From positions 69,461,719-69,525,718 of the forward strand of contig CM055899.1 of assembly GCA_029582155.1 (NCBI GenBank): DNA of 64,000 nt. Reading direction: 5' to 3'. This DNA comes from Panopea generosa (lineage: Eukaryota; Mollusca; Bivalvia; Adapedonta; Hiatellidae). Every line of letters begins with the position of its first letter. Positions within the stretch are counted from its first letter, which is position 1. Shown here piece after piece: positions 48,150 to 62,074 of the stretch. The notes under the pieces were generated by a model that was not told the origin of the DNA, did no database searches, and saw only the letters and a list, made by a program, of their open reading frames with translations. A program made the position numbers and the translations under genes.

Positions 48150-51100
48150 CTTTTTACAAAACAACATCTAGTGATAGAGGTTCGGCTAAAATATAAGAGG
48201 TTCTGCTTTCGTTCTTCAGTCGTGTCATGTCAACGACTTTAAAAAAGGTTTTAGGATGATACCTAGAATGTAGATTAATGTAGGACTGGTCGACCAGGTG
48301 CCAACGTATGATGCAGTAAGGGCGATAATTAACAACACTAATAAAAACGTCATTAGAAGACAATTGGTGCAAAATTTGAAGAGCGTTGCAGTTCATTAAA
48401 TAGAAGTATGTTCACAGTAACTGTATATAACTCATTGGTATCTGTCAAGAGTGATCTGCGTCGAAGCTGGAAAAGGTGTCAATTAACAAAAAAGTGAGGT
48501 GTGCTGTCTATATGTCCACATATACACAGAGGGGAATGTTCAACGTGTTTAAGAAATATATGTTGTTTAAGTGCACTGTAGCTCGTTTAAAGGCGATTAT
48601 GCGATGATTGGAATTTTCTTGTACCCATTTAAAATAATTCAGGTACTTTTGGATCGTTACCATCGAGTTGGTGTTTGAAAGCATTCAGAGAAGAGGCGTG
48701 TCTTGTTTAAGTGAGAGAGTGTTTCATTCATGGGCAACGGACGGCATGAAGGAATCAGAGTACAGATTTGTTCTTGAAGTAGAAATTTGGTTGAACGTGG
48801 AATTGGCATGTGTAAGTGGATGAACCAACGGATATAATTACCAATTGACATAGATATGGTGGAAACCATTCCGTGGGTCATTTTATAAAAAAAGTAAGTT
48901 TATGTTTAGTTCGACGAGTTTCACGACTTTCCCAGAATTCAAGTGAGTAAAAGATATTAATTTTCTTTTTCACCATTCAGATAGTCTCCTTTTGTCAGAA
49001 TTTTATGTCTGAGTGGCATTTACAATCTCATTACTATGGTTGATTATAAAGGAAATATTTGTATCATCGGCAAAAAGTCGTATGTTTGAATCAATATAAG
49101 ATACTTTTTATATAAAATAGAAACAGAACAAAACCTAATATAGATCCCAGGGGAAGAACTACTTTAAATTATCTCCAATTATACCTCGAACTTGGAATGA
49201 CAATACATTGGCGTCTGTCTTTAAGATAAAATGTTAGAAGATTTAAAAGTTGGCATTAAATGCCAGCTGCTTTCAATTTCGCTAACAACCCTTTGTACCA
49301 AATTCTATAAAAGTCTTTACTTATACGAATAATACAACCCAGACCTCTTTGCCATCATCAATCGCTTTGCAAAAAATAGTGTTAATTGATTAATAGTTGT
49401 ATCATCAGGGGCCAAACCAGATTGAAATGAAAAGAGAAAGTTGATATCTCGAAAATGATTGAACATATGCTTAAATATGAGCCTTTCAAATACTTTATTC
49501 AATATACTAAGAAAGGAAATGGGTCTGTAATTAATAGCCAAAGACGGGTTTCTTTTGTTATAACAAGCACATACGAACGCTTCCTTCCAAATTTTGGGAC
49601 AAATGTTGAACACATTACACAAATTGTCGATAATTCATTACTTAGTCCACGGAGCACATAATGACTAATTTCATCGGGACCTGAAGTTTTTTTAACTGGT
49701 TTTAACTTGAGATTACTACACATATCGGTAGGTAGTAAAGCAAACTCTGGCATGTTGGATGTTGTGTCAAAGTATTATAATTGATGGGTATTACATTAAG
49801 GTATGTAAGAATTGTATATACATATGATACATATGACAGTTTAATACGATAGGATGACAGTTTACTGGAGATAAATAATGGACTAGGGTTATTTTGATGT
49901 ATAGTTGACAATTAAGTTTATGGGCGGGATTTTAAAGTCCGTAATTAGAATACTGACCACTAGAAAAGTAGAAATGAATTGACCAATAATAGGATAGTTG
50001 GTTATTCATTCAGGGACTGGTTTAAGTAAAGAAAAGTCCTCAGAATGTAGACACGAACACGGTAGCATGTCAGTTAGACTAGGGTAAGTTTAAATGAGCG
50101 ATAACGAGTTTAAAAATGTTAGCTTGTGACTTTGAACTTATGCGAACTTGATAATTATGTGAATAAAAGTAACTTTTATACAAAGAACGCTGTTGAGTCG
50201 ATAATGCAACATGGGTCATTGTTATCGAAATTTAAAATTGACTGAGATTGAAAAAATGCATTTAATAAATTGGCTTTTAAATAAAAATTGTAAACGATAA
50301 TTCCATTGTCATTCAGTTGAGAGATTGCTTGCTTGTCGTTTGAAGAGATAAACAACTTAAATATATTTTCCACCATTCTTAAGGAGAGAGAGATGTAGAA
50401 TTTAGTTTACTTGATAAATTATCATAATATGACTGATTTGTTTGGCGTATAAGTTGGACGACCTCATTACGTGTGTTTTTAAATATGTTCCAGTGGTATA
50501 TTGCGTTACATCTCTTTGCTTTTTTGAATAGTTTTTGCCGGGCCCTGATATTCTATTTTAACTCAGTGGATATCCAGAGAGGCTCATGCGACTTGATTTT
50601 AATCATTTTATTTGAATACATATATTTAAAAGTTCATTACTTTTATAAGCATTATTGGTTACCCGCACGTTTACTTCATCGTTAGATAGTTCGTTTAATG
50701 AGTTTGGTAATTCTATTTTTTAAAAGAGCATAGTCAGTAAGTTGATATTTCCAAATATGTCTTTCAAAAGTTTGTTGCTCGTTTTTTTTTTAAGCTGAAT
50801 ACTTCGTATATAAGACAGTTAAATCTGATATCTTGATTTAGTAAAGGATCTGTGCCACCACATTAAATTAGGCTGTCTTTATTACTTAAAAGTTAAACAT
50901 CCATAGGAGACGATAAATAATCGGTTCAGTGGGTGCGATCTTTAACATTGAAGATTATCAAACTGTTTACATTTTGCGATGAAACACCATTCAGTATATT
51001 ATAGTCAAGTCACCAGTAGTGACAAAAAGATTTAATGAATCATCAATTAAATTATTATAAACAGTGTCAGGATTTAAAGGTCTGTAAAATACTCCTAAGG

Positions 51101-51600
51101 ATATATGTTTGTGCTTAATAGTAATTTCAACCCTTATACATTCAAGACGATTGATTTCAAAGTCATTTCTAATTGGTTAATTGGAATGCTGGAAATTCTA
51201 GATTTGCTGACGAAATAGTATTAATAAGCCAAATTTCGGAGAATGTTGAAATATTATATTCATTTAGTTCAGACCAGATTGTATCTAATTTATATTTTTG
51301 ACTTTGAACTTTATAATAAACAAGAGAAATATGATGAGAAAAGGCCAAGGCTTCCAAACTATTTGGATGAGGAAGATGGCAATGAGATGTTGCATTAGGC
51401 CTGTAGGACCTGGGTTTGGGTGAATATACTCACAAATCGGCAATAAAATGAAGATTTATGTCAGGAGAGTTGTAAATTAAACAAAACGCATGAAGAATTT
51501 TGTAAAAAAACTCATTATTTTTAAAACAATTAATATACAAACTCAGAGTGACATTGCCAAGCGCTTTTAATGCATATGAAGAACAAAATGGTATACACAT
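48150..51600 (-). mobile_element. Nearly full-length broken LINE (endonuclease plus RT), CR1/jockey-like
   Basis: On the minus strand, starting at about 51600. Endonuclease N-terminus at 51357-51169 (HHISLVYYKVQSQKYKLDTI, then ISTFSEIWLINTISSANLE). Endonuclease middle in pieces to about 50750. Pre-RT segment at 50376-50176 (NDNGIIVYNFYLKANLLNAF). RT domain from 49750 to 48950, with KTSGPDEISHYVLRGLSNEL, INYRPISFLSILNKVFERLI, FQSGLAPDDTTINQL, a GSILG motif near 49145, and FADDT encoded at 49060-49074, so the catalytic Asp pair is still readable. C-terminal domain at 48881-48154 (KMTHGMV..., then NYRPYCIIRWHLVDQSYINL). Stops and frameshifts throughout. Domain order and size fit a 3.4-kb CR1/jockey-type element. 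Confidence 0.9.
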
Positions 51601-52942
51601 TTCCACTTTATTCAAACATGGTGTCAGTCATATATATCCAGTAACTGCAGAATTTGGTGTGCATTTTCTAATATTTAACACTATCTAACTGCTCTTTTTA
51701 AAGAGCCTTTATGCATCTAACATTATATGTACCTAAAACTCCCGTCCCATAAGAAAAATATGATTATCATATATAATTTTGTAAAAACCTCACAGGCGAA
51801 TCATCTAAAATATTTTGCAAACCTCAACACATGTTTGACGATTGTACAAAATGTATTACTGTCACTGAAAAATCTAAATGTTTTGTCATTATGTACTTAT
51901 GTTGTGACGTGCACTCAATTTTATCATTACCACACGAAAACCATTAAACATTAACAGAACATAGTACATTCTTATAATGCAAGGTAATGACTTCTAAAAG
52001 CTTTTCTCGAACTTGTAGCTTATCTATTTTTTCCAATATCTGTAATTCAGCACAGGTTTTTATACAACCAGTAAAAGCACACTCAGTGGAATGTTTTATT
52101 TTTTACCTCTGATTCTATTTATTTTGTTAGATATATAAGCTGATTAGTGGTACTTCGACTTTGAAGATCGTAATTTGATCTTAGAATTTAATACGATTTG
52201 CTGGGTGTAATGTTTTATACTACTATCATAATAAACTACAATAAACGTAATATCTGTGATACCTCTTTACGATAAATGGTCTCTTAAGCTTCTTGTTGAC
52301 ATTTTGAGAAAGGAGTAATAAAACCCTTACAACACACTGTATGGGCATTATTATTAATATTTAAAAATATATTTTTTTAAATATTTATTTCTTATTTTAC
52401 ATACATGTAAATAGCAACATATTGCCATAACACAATAATAAGAATCAGTAGCATGTCAAGATATACATTTTTATATTAACAAGTGCCTTCATACTATGTT
52501 TATATATTCTAACAATATGTATTAAAGCCGTTTACATGTCAAATAAAATATGAAAATAAACACATTATTTGATAGTTACAAATACAACTTTTAAGTTTAC
52601 ATTTTATAACTAAATGTTGTTTATCACAATGTGTAATTTTAGTGTCTGTATGTATAACATAATAACAAAGTGTGTGTTTGTAGAGAGTAAAGAAGGGATA
52701 CAGTATAAAGAAAAGTAAGTGTTAAAGAGGAAAAGTATTTGACAAAAATTTTAATAAAATATTCATTTAAGTGTCTTATCACTGTGTCATTAGGACCTTC
52801 CCCTGTAATTTCATCTACTCAATTCAACGACCGATACAAACATCAGGTATACTGTCCTTACTTCTTTTTACGAAAAGCACGACTTAAACATTGACAGTGT
52901 TACATTAAGATCAATATTTTCAATATAAATACCAGTTTATAT
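51601..52942. other. AT-rich spacer
   Basis: The frame 51727-51954 (plus) has no recognisable motif. Sequence next to 51600 may be a 5' remnant of the LINE. Confidence 0.5.
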
Positions 52943-53110
52943 ATTTTTATTGAAAGGTTCACACAAATCTAACTTCAACTTATTAAAAACAGACATTTTA
53001 TCCTGAACAATTCACTCATCATATATTATTATTAAAAGGATCACACAAATCTGACTTTAATATATTAAAAACAGACGTATTATCTCCAACAAACATATCA
53101 CCGTTATCTT
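52943..53110. repeat. 82-bp tandem duplication
   Basis: GAAAGGTTCACACAAATCTA (about 52952) and AAAAGGATCACACAAATCTG (about 53034) begin two similar segments. Both continue through ATTAAAAACAGAC and TTATC to CAACAA or GAACAA. Confidence 0.8.
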
Positions 53111-56100
53111 AAATTTCAATTAGTTTTTTTTTTATATTATCTCTAACAACAATCCGACCACAAGTTTCCAAAATTTTATTTGATTTATTTGTAACATTAT
53201 TGATATCAACCTTAATTTACATTTACTTTGTTGCACGTGTTGATCGAATTATTTCCTTTTTTATAGTTTAATTGCATACACTTTTAAAAATAATCCAAGC
53301 CACACATATGATTTATTCTAAGGTTTGTACAAATGTTCATTTCAGTGAGGTTTTGATATTATTTTACGTTTATAAGAGTACCCATTCTCTTAAACCGATA
53401 ACGTTTATTTGTCGAATTTAAGTGCATTTTATATGATTATGCGACAAATCAAACAATTGCAATATATATTTTGGATATTGAATTTTGTTTTACCTAAAAT
53501 GTTACCTACAATAAACCAACATTACAGTTATATCAATATCCTCCATAAACTATTCTACAAAAAGTGTCTATAAACTGATTATCGATTCTTATAGTTTAGA
53601 TGCACACATAATATTTTGTGGATACTTCACAAACTGAATCTCTTATATTGTACGTCATCATTATAACCTACAGTTATCAGATCATTAAGATATTGACTGG
53701 GAAACTTCTGTTACATATACACAATGAGGAAAGCCATTAAATATAAAATATTTTTATGATACCTTTTAATGTAACTTTTAATGTCTTAAGCACGATGCTG
53801 TCTCCGCCCTTAATGTATAAATGAACCGATACGTGTCTTATTACACGATGTTCATTAATATTGAGGATATGTCTTATGATGACAGGAGAAAAAAATAAAT
53901 TGGAAAATAGACTTAGATTGTGGTTAGAAATATAAATGTGAGCACACATTGACGTTCAAATTAGCTGTATATTATATGTAACAACAATATAGTGTCATAT
54001 CGCAAATCAACTAGCCTGGATTAAAAAGTGCATTGCAATACACGATCACACACGAATCAATAGTAAGTGTAACGTACTTTTGCATACAGTCACACGTAGC
54101 GATCACTTCTTTTACGAAACCACTTACCTCAAGCATTCATACTTGCTATTGCCTTTTTATCTGTATGCTTTCAGAGAAAAATTTAACTGTATTAAGCAAC
54201 ATACTGTCTTAAAAGGTAATTTTTGCTCCGTCTTTTTTAGATATGTTTGACTGAATTTCAAAGCAATTCTCCAAAATATTCATGTGTAATGGAATTCTCA
54301 TCGATATTCAACTGTAAAGAATTGAAATACAAATGCACATTATAATTTTAAGAAATTATGCTTAGCAAGTCAATATAATTAGGTATAACATAAAAATTCA
54401 TATATTCACACATTTATTTCTTTATCGTAAAATACGATGTGCTGTGGCATTCATTATCTAAGGTACCAATTTTTCTTTGATTATCTTTTTCTTCTTAAAA
54501 GAACACAAACAGCTATGTTTTCTGCAAGACAATTTTTTATTAAGACTGTTAACATGTGAATTGATATTACCTCCGCCATTCTCTGCCTGCTTGCCTGTCT
54601 GAATGTGTTAGAACGACTTCAATGAGTGTACATAGTAATAGAACCAGTATAAAGATTTTGCGTGCAAGTAATCATTATCTTGTAGAGAATATAAAAATCA
54701 CAAGAATTTACTTAATGGGGCTTAATTGTGAATTATGGTGCTAGATCACGTATAACTAGATTTGTGAAGGTCATTTTATTAATTGGCAGCTGACATGCCA
54801 CCTTCAATGTTAACTTCAGGCTTACAAGATGTAACTTTCTGTTTTGTAAAACCATAATGCCGAATAGAGTACACACCAGTCGCTTTTCCAATTAGCGTAT
54901 CCCTTCAGTTTTATTAATTGAGATTTTAAATTGGCTAGCATAAATACTAATTTCAAGTACAAAAACGTAAGACAAGTGTTAATTGTAATTGCATAGCAAG
55001 AGGGTTAGACTAGCATTCTCATTTGTTTCATTTAATTTGTATTGTGATTGACATTGTAAGAAGACGCTACCAGGTGTAAATTAAGGTAAGATTGATTCAC
55101 ATCATTAGTTTCAATGTACACTTATAAGTTCGACAAGAAGCATAACGGCGTTCAAAACAACAGAAAGTTATGAAACCTGTAAAGTTCACATGAAATGTTT
55201 ATGGCCATGAGTAGTGTGAAATCTATTTTTATCAACTGGCACTGTAACATTCACTTTAAAAAGTCCAGAAAAAAATGCGTTACTATGTTTAAAATGGAGG
55301 AAGTCGTAGGAACATAGTTTCATCTTAGTTGTGTGTTACTATATTCCATTTCCAATGACAGATCGGAGGACCGATTGTCGGATGGAAATATCAGCCAGCT
55401 CGTCTTTTATTTGGCGTGTCAGATTCATTCATTCGATTTTGGTTTAAACTTACGTGAAATACACATAAACCAATTCTGAAATGAATTTAATTACGAGAGA
55501 TCATAAAAATCGTGAAAAACAGTTGCTAATCACTAATTAAAGACTATTCAAACGTTATATCTGGAAAGAGGCCAAATCATTCACTTATTTTCGATAAATA
55601 TTGTATTTCAATTTTACTTGATAACACTAATACTTTTGTAATATTAATTGGTTTAATCCAGTCATTGGGTTTCGTGTTTAAAGCATTATTCTGTGTACTT
55701 TACAAACTCCCAAGTTATATTACAGTGTTAAAACTCCGTCAGATTTTTTCGTTGATGTGTCAAAGAACTCATTTACGTCTTAAACCATAACACATATCAG
55801 AAGATCTTAAAATGGCAGGTGATGCGAAGAGATATGAAATATATTACCTACCATCAAAGAAAATGAGGGAAAGGTCAATCATGATTGCCGCTTATTGTTA
55901 TTTGACGTCAATTAATGGCATCTTAATACGAATCTCATTTACTGCATTGATACATTGAAAAGCATTTGATATAAGATTATAAGATCGCAGATTTATCTAT
56001 TTAATGCACCTTATACTTGATGCGAAATGGTAGCAATGCATGTATCCAGACATATATGAGTAGTATTTGCTAACATTCTTAAGCATAGATAAACAACGGG

Positions 56101-57705
56101 CTTATTGTATTATGTATTATATACAACATTAACATTTTTTTCTGTTTTATAAGATATAAAACAAAAGAACAATAGAATTCAAATTGAACTAAGACTTAAG
56201 GACTAAGGTTTAATTTGACAGTAGTTGTTGTGCTTTATTTATTGAACATACTAATTTAAATGCAAATTATTTAAGTACGTAAGTTGTAGGACACGTTGAT
56301 TTTGGAAACACGGGAAGCATTCCTTAATTTCAATAAAATTGCGATAGTTTACCTGTTTCATTTTACATAAGTATGTGAAATGCGCAAGCAGTCACCTGAT
56401 AGGCGAATTGTGTACTTTTATGTGGATGGCCTTGTGGAATGACCTGACCCTCTGGTACATTGTCTGTCTTTCCCAGAGTACTTATGTGGTCGTTACCTCT
56501 AAGCCAGTTGCCAAGATTGTACAAAGAAGTCACCCCAATGTGAAGCTTTTCAAACGATACTGACTACCAGTGTATTGGAATGTTTCTGGTCATTTGTATT
56601 GAATCTGTTGGAGGCTGGTCACAAGCAATAAAGGTAGTTTGTTTGGGATTGAAAATGTTTACAGAAGCCCTGTGATGTTTGTTGACTGACGAAGAGACTA
56701 AATAGATTGAAGTAGAAGTGCGCATTTGCCAATGATTGAATATGTAATTGATCTTTCCAACATATTGGTGTGATTTTGAATTCTAAATTTATAAAATAAT
56801 GAATACGCAACAACTTGTGTAACTGGTATTTTGAGACAACAGACACAATTAACAATTAACATCAACCCCCTTAACTTATATATGTATATATACATGTGTC
56901 TGTTGTATTCATATTTTGAGTTTTGATACTTGTATTGCATAAAGATTATATGAATTAGTACAGCAAAGCATTTAAATAATAAAAACATAACCGGCATTAT
57001 GAGTATGTTTAACATTATAAACCAATATATACGATATATACAATATCTATCGTATGTTTTCATATCACTCTCTTAGATACTATTACATCTCACAATTTTG
57101 CAAATTTAATTATGAACCTTTAATATATCTCGTTAAATGTACAAGGTTATGTAAATATAATGTCACATCAGTCTTTATATACATTTAATATTGATTTACC
57201 CCACCCACCATTTTTTGCATAAAATGATACAATATTTTGCTCTATATCATTAGAAGCTTTATTTTTTATATGTTTAAAAAGTTTGTAACCGTTATTTTGT
57301 AAAATATCTATTAAAAATTCGGGCAAAATTATAAAAGAATATTAAAATTACAGAAGTTAATGCTATTTTTCAAGAATTTAAGGCTATATTTTGCATATTT
57401 AATATTCTAAAATATTATTTTTCATTCAAAGCATTGAAGTCAACCAATATAAATATGTTTTGATACCATTAATCATAAATATCTATCAAATATCATTAAC
57501 TGCTGTAAATATAAAGACAAATATGGATTTTTTCAAATTTGACAGTCATTTTTGCGGCTATCATGGATTTTCCACCAATTTGAAAGTGAGTTTTGGTGGT
57601 AAAATATTCAAATAACATTGTTTCTATGTTAGTGTCAAGTTTGTGCCAAATTTGGTGCTTTTCCAATAATGGCACAATTTTTTCACGAAATGGCTCCTCT
57701 ATTAT
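53111..57705. other. About 4.6 kb of AT-rich DNA, no gene recognised
   Basis: A less AT-rich stretch at 56370-56750 has open frames on both strands (56375-56563 plus, 56619-57063 minus), but no family is recognisable. The rest has only short low-complexity frames. Confidence 0.5.
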
Positions 57706-58312
57706 AGTAAAACTGTTTGCGGACGGTTAAAGTTACACTGCCCGAAGATGTTATAATCAAACTGTTTACAGACGGTTAAAGTTACACTGCCCGAAGATGT
57801 TATAATCAAACTGTTTACAGACGGTTACAGTTACACTGCTCGAAGATGTTATAATCAAACAAACTGTTTACAGACGGTTAAAGTTAAACTGCCCGAAGAT
57901 GTTATAATCAAACTGTTTACAGACGGTTAAAGTTACACTGCCTGAAGACGTTATTCAAACTGTTTACAGACGGCTACAGTTACACTGCCCGAAGATGTTA
58001 TAGTCAATCTGTTTCTAGACGGCTACAGTTACACTGCCCGAAGACGTTTTAGTCAAACTGTTTACAAACGATTACAGTTACACTCTTCAAAACGTTACAG
58101 TCAAACTGTTTACAGAGGGCTACAGTATCACTGCCCGACGATGTTATAGTCAATCTGTTTCCAGACGGCTACAGTTACACTGCCCGAAGACGTTATAGTA
58201 AAATTGTTTATAGACGTTTACAGTTACACTGCCCGAAGACATTTTAGTCAAACTGTTTACAGACGGTTATAGTTACGCTATTAAAAAACTGTTATAGTAA
58301 TACTGTCCACAG
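57706..58312. repeat. 49-bp minisatellite, about 12 units
   Basis: AAACTGTTTACAGACGG, TTACACTGCCCGAAGATG and TTATAATCAAAC recur every 49 bases from 57711. The left units are nearly identical (AAAGTTACACTGCC); the right units vary (CTACAGTTACACTG, GAAGACGTTATAG). The last degenerate units end near 58312. Confidence 0.96.
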
Positions 58313-60024
58313 ATGGTTTTAAAGTGTTCATAGGTCAAGGACATCGGTTGCCAGAAGAGAAACATATATGTACTAGTATATACAGAGAAGATATTGCTAT
58401 TCTGGTGCCGCTTGCTTTGCAAGTTTTCTATTGTTGCAATGTCTAAATAACTATGTATATGCTGTAGGGATGCCAGACCATTACATTGCATCATATATCT
58501 CTGCATCAGAAATTACTGTTGCACCGTTTGACGATAGGAATGGTTGTGTCTTAACTGAAATTGTTTCATTGAATTTATGTTATTTATTTTAATGAATCGG
58601 CACTGTGACAATATGCTAATTAGCCACAGTAGTATTAGTATAAACTCATTGATAAAATAATGGTTATAATATTACTTCTATTAAATAAAATGGAATTGAA
58701 TTTTATGACGTTTATAAATTAAAGGTGTATTATCTTGATATGACACGCTTTTTGTCCAAATGATAGTTATTGAGGAACAAGCAGTTGTGTAAATGATATT
58801 ATATAGAGGTGATAAAGAACTTACAAAGCAATATTCTCTGAAACTAAAAGCTTTGAAAATAGAATATAGGGTATATCATTTAATAACAAAAGTCATTTCT
58901 TCACGATTAAAAAGACAAAAATGCATGGAATATACACGTACATTGAATTAAATTTCCCTACATCTGGGGATAACAATTTTACTTAATACTGTAGGATCCC
59001 TATATATTTTTTGCTGAAAATGAATATTTCAAAAAGTCACCAGAACTCCGATACTTTACTAAGGTTTGTTCTAAATTGGGTTCAGAATCGAAACTCAGTC
59101 CTGTTTTACTTAAATAAACTACATTTGTGGTCTTAAATTTGCTTGTTGCTTGTTGCTTGATGAGATTTGATGTGAAACACTTGTTATGAGGATATGTTAT
59201 GCAATTTAATTATATTTTGATTCAACCTTGGTCTTGACCCTCGAACGTTCTTGTCTACTTTAATTGACTTTGTTTAAATTCATACATACATACATACATT
59301 GAGCATGTACCAACTTTTTGAAGTCAAATGTCACAATTTTATATCCGCCTTTTATAGCAATTACGGCGATACATCTTGATTTCATTGACCTTTCCCCAAT
59401 TAAGTATGTATGATATTTGCAAAAGAACACAAAGACAACTACCACAACCACATATCCCAATGCATTTGTATTAGATCTAGAACGTTAACCCGGTCTAGAG
59501 TAGCATTTCCCAAAGATACTTGCACAGATACAATGTTCGATGAAGTTGAATCACTGCAAGTCGTGTATATACAAGGTACAGCTATAATTGTAAATTTTGA
59601 CTTTGCGTGTGATGCATTCAAAAAAGTGAGTACGTGTTTGTTTCTGTATGAATGTATTTATTTTACACCTGAGATTAAGATTAAAAAATCACAATTCAAG
59701 CATGTTAATGTTAAAATATAAGTATAGTTCTCCGAACTACTGCTAGAACGCTGCAGTGTTCATGCTCGTGAGGAGCATGAGCTACTCCTAGCTCTGATGC
59801 ATGCTGGGATTGATGCTGAGATACTGGCTGGTTGTTTGTAAGCAGATCCGATATTGACGCTAGCTGTCGCATACATCTGCCAATATCACAGTATAGAGGA
59901 TATAACGATACATTTTTCAGTTGAATTCCGACTGGATCGGTGACAACAATTATCTATATATATATCAATTTCACATAATATAAAAAATTACAATCATAAA
60001 GCGTTTCGAAATAAAACTATTAGC
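58313..60024. other. Upstream region of the receptor-like exon
   Basis: Contains a (CATA)n microsatellite near 59281-59300, overlapping unsupported frames at 59410-59721, and a hairpin CATGCTC-GTGAG-GAGCATG at 59761-59779. A TA-rich stretch sits at 59953-59965, about 60 bp before the ATG. Any promoter of the following exon would lie here, but I cannot locate it. Confidence 0.4.
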
Positions 60025-60230
60025 ATGACAGACCTGAAGCTATGGTTGTGCGTGATTATATTAGCGAAATCAACGCGTTTTGTATTTGGCAGTCAGCTGA
60101 AAATAGGAATGATTGCGGTGGTGGACGATCCGACATCTTGGATGACGTTGATGCATACCGGAAGTGCTATCAATATTGCGTACGACGCGCTAGTAGAGGA
60201 TGGGATATTAACAAATGACTCAAAATTAAG
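60025..60230 (+). CDS. First coding exon of an ANF-receptor-type (receptor guanylate cyclase-like) membrane receptor, partial
   Basis: The ATG at 60025 opens 68 complete codons plus two bases, ending at AAG before GTAAAT, a usable 5' splice donor at 60231. Residues 1-22 look like a signal peptide (LKLWLCVIILAK core, likely cut after VFG). Residues 23-66 (LKIGMIAVVDD, then TGSAINIAYDALVEDGIL) match the first beta strand and first helix of the type I periplasmic-binding fold used as extracellular ligand domain in natriuretic-peptide receptors and receptor guanylate cyclases. Ionotropic or metabotropic glutamate receptors share that fold and are alternatives. The next exon must supply one base to finish the codon; I did not find it. 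A long (TA)n run and an antisense LINE fragment follow in the putative intron. Confidence 0.6.
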
Positions 60231-60234
60231 GTAA

Positions 60235-60236
<2 letters not shown>

Positions 60237-60293
<57 letters not shown>
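60237..60293. repeat. (TA)n microsatellite just after the splice donor
   Basis: About 57 bases of TA dinucleotides starting 6 bases after the donor GT of the receptor-like exon. Confidence 0.97.
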
Positions 60294-60297
<4 letters not shown>

Positions 60298-60554
60298 CAC
60301 CTATGGCCGGATTTATATTAAAATACTTATGCGTAGTTATGTATTTATTTCCCTGGTTAATGCTAAATTTATAACTTGAACTAAATTCCTTTATCTAAAT
60401 TAAACAGACATGAACATAGTTTATTCAGTAATATATAATAAACATATACATTTTATAAACAAAAATTGAAGCGGCAACCAAGTAGAATAGAACGAACAAA
60501 TTGAAAACATGAATTAACTTTAAATAAGTATTTGTTACGTCACATTTATAGAGT

Positions 60555-60940
60555 TATATTTACAAATTTCAGTTTTCTTTTATCCAAAGCATTTTACAAG
60601 CATTTTGAGATAGATATGATATCATGTTTGTCTGATGAGGAAATGATTGTATAAAATAGATTTAAAGATCTAGATCTGAGCCAGGCATCATTAAAGTATA
60701 GAAGTCTAAGGTGTTCATAAATTGGGCATTCGAAAAAGAAATGAAACTCATCTTCAATTAAATATACATTTGAATTATGACAAAAAAAGCAAAATCGTAA
60801 AGTTCTGTCAAGACCTATATGTCTTCCTTTTTCGATCATTAAATTATGACAAGAGCATCTAAAGTTTGACAATGTCATTCTCGATTTGTATGGTATTAAA
60901 GATAGTGTGTATCGCTCGCAATGCTTGCCAACTTTCATCT
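60555..60940 (-). mobile_element. LINE C-terminal fragment, minus strand
   Basis: One open minus-strand frame (60938-60594) reads as the end of a non-LTR RT polyprotein. The blocks are YKSRMTLSNFRCSCHNLMIE, KGRHIGLDRTLRFCFFC and EDEFHFFFECPIYEHLR, which form a Cys/His zinc-like module. After its stop, SKCL and NALDKRKL continue to about 60555. The module is close to that of the element at 8.0 kb. RT and endonuclease are absent. It lies antisense within the putative first intron of the receptor-like gene. Confidence 0.78.
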
Positions 60941-62074
60941 CATAGCTCGGATTTTTTCAAAGATTAACAATATGAAACACAAATGGATATTAAATCAAAG
61001 TCACGTCATTAATTAGATACTTCCCGAAATGCTTGGCATTTCTGAACTGAAATTTCTAACCTTGCATTTAGGAACAGTTGGAAATCAATTTGACATGGAT
61101 TAGTAAATGTTCTTATTGTGAAGAAAACTCAGTGAGTATATGCTATATGTGCTTTTTAAAACAAAAACACTCTAAACTGTTGAAGATAACACATCACTGA
61201 GAGAACATTAAATGAGTGTCTGTTTGCTCACTCCCGATCCTAGTTTTCAAAATTGAGTTGAGATAAAGCGATTTTTTTTAAATGAAAAAAATTTATCTGA
61301 AAATATATATATGTCCAACATTAAGATTTGACAATCCTGAATCAGATGTATTAATGATTAAAAAAGAAATGGTAAGCGACACTCCAGTCCACATTCCTGG
61401 ATAAAATAAAACAATAGTTTTCAAAATATTTTCAGCAGATAGTTTATCTAGTGGGAAGGATGAAAGTGAGCAAACTCATAACATTTAAATTTTGGCCTGA
61501 CATACTACCTTTGATATTAAAACCAACCGTAGATCTAATATATACAAAGCAAGATGACCGACCGGTAAGTAAATATGTTAAGCCCATTTAAATTAAGACG
61601 TTAGCTATTACATTTCTTATATTAATTGCACGATTTTCCCGTGTACCGTTATTACACAACATTAATAACCCTTTTGTCCAGCGTGACATTAAGCGACGAA
61701 ACAACAACTAAAACTTACGAAAACAATTATCGTAAATGTTTAACTTACGAAAAGTTTATAATATTCATTTAACGTTTCGCGAGCATCAAAGTAAGATTTT
61801 GTGTAAGCTTAAGAAAAAAAAGTTCGTAAGATTTTCGAAGGATATCTTTTAGTACAGAAGATACATAGTTTGGCATGGAAACGCAAGCATCCGGTACGGT
61901 GGTTGTTATCTAGAATAAGATAATTCGTTATTTAAAAATAAAACAGTTCTAAGCATTGAAACGTAACACAAATGACGTCAGTATTTATTTTACTAATGTA
62001 CAAATGATGTCAAAATAATTACGTCATTTCAGTTTCAGATCTGTTTCAGTGGCGATCAACTCATCAAATACTGT
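60941..62074. other. AT-rich sequence, putative intron
   Basis: A 43-codon open stretch at 61436-61564 lies between TTTTCAG and GTAAGT, so it could be an exon, but its phase does not fit the exon at 60025 and its translation (including FKFWPDILPLILKPTVDLIY) is not recognised. Otherwise nothing was seen. Confidence 0.3.

Noticed and set aside
56375-57063. Less AT-rich stretch with open frames on both strands
   Set aside because: The translations match no family I recognise and the frames are not supported by start, splice or domain evidence.
59410-59721. 103-codon plus frame upstream of the receptor-like exon
   Set aside because: No motif, an overlapping open frame on the other strand, and no clear splice or start context.
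61436-61564. Candidate 129-bp exon between TTTTCAG and GTAAGT
   Set aside because: Its phase does not join the exon at 60025-60230, and its translation does not resemble the expected next part of the receptor domain. A 43-codon open stretch can arise by chance.
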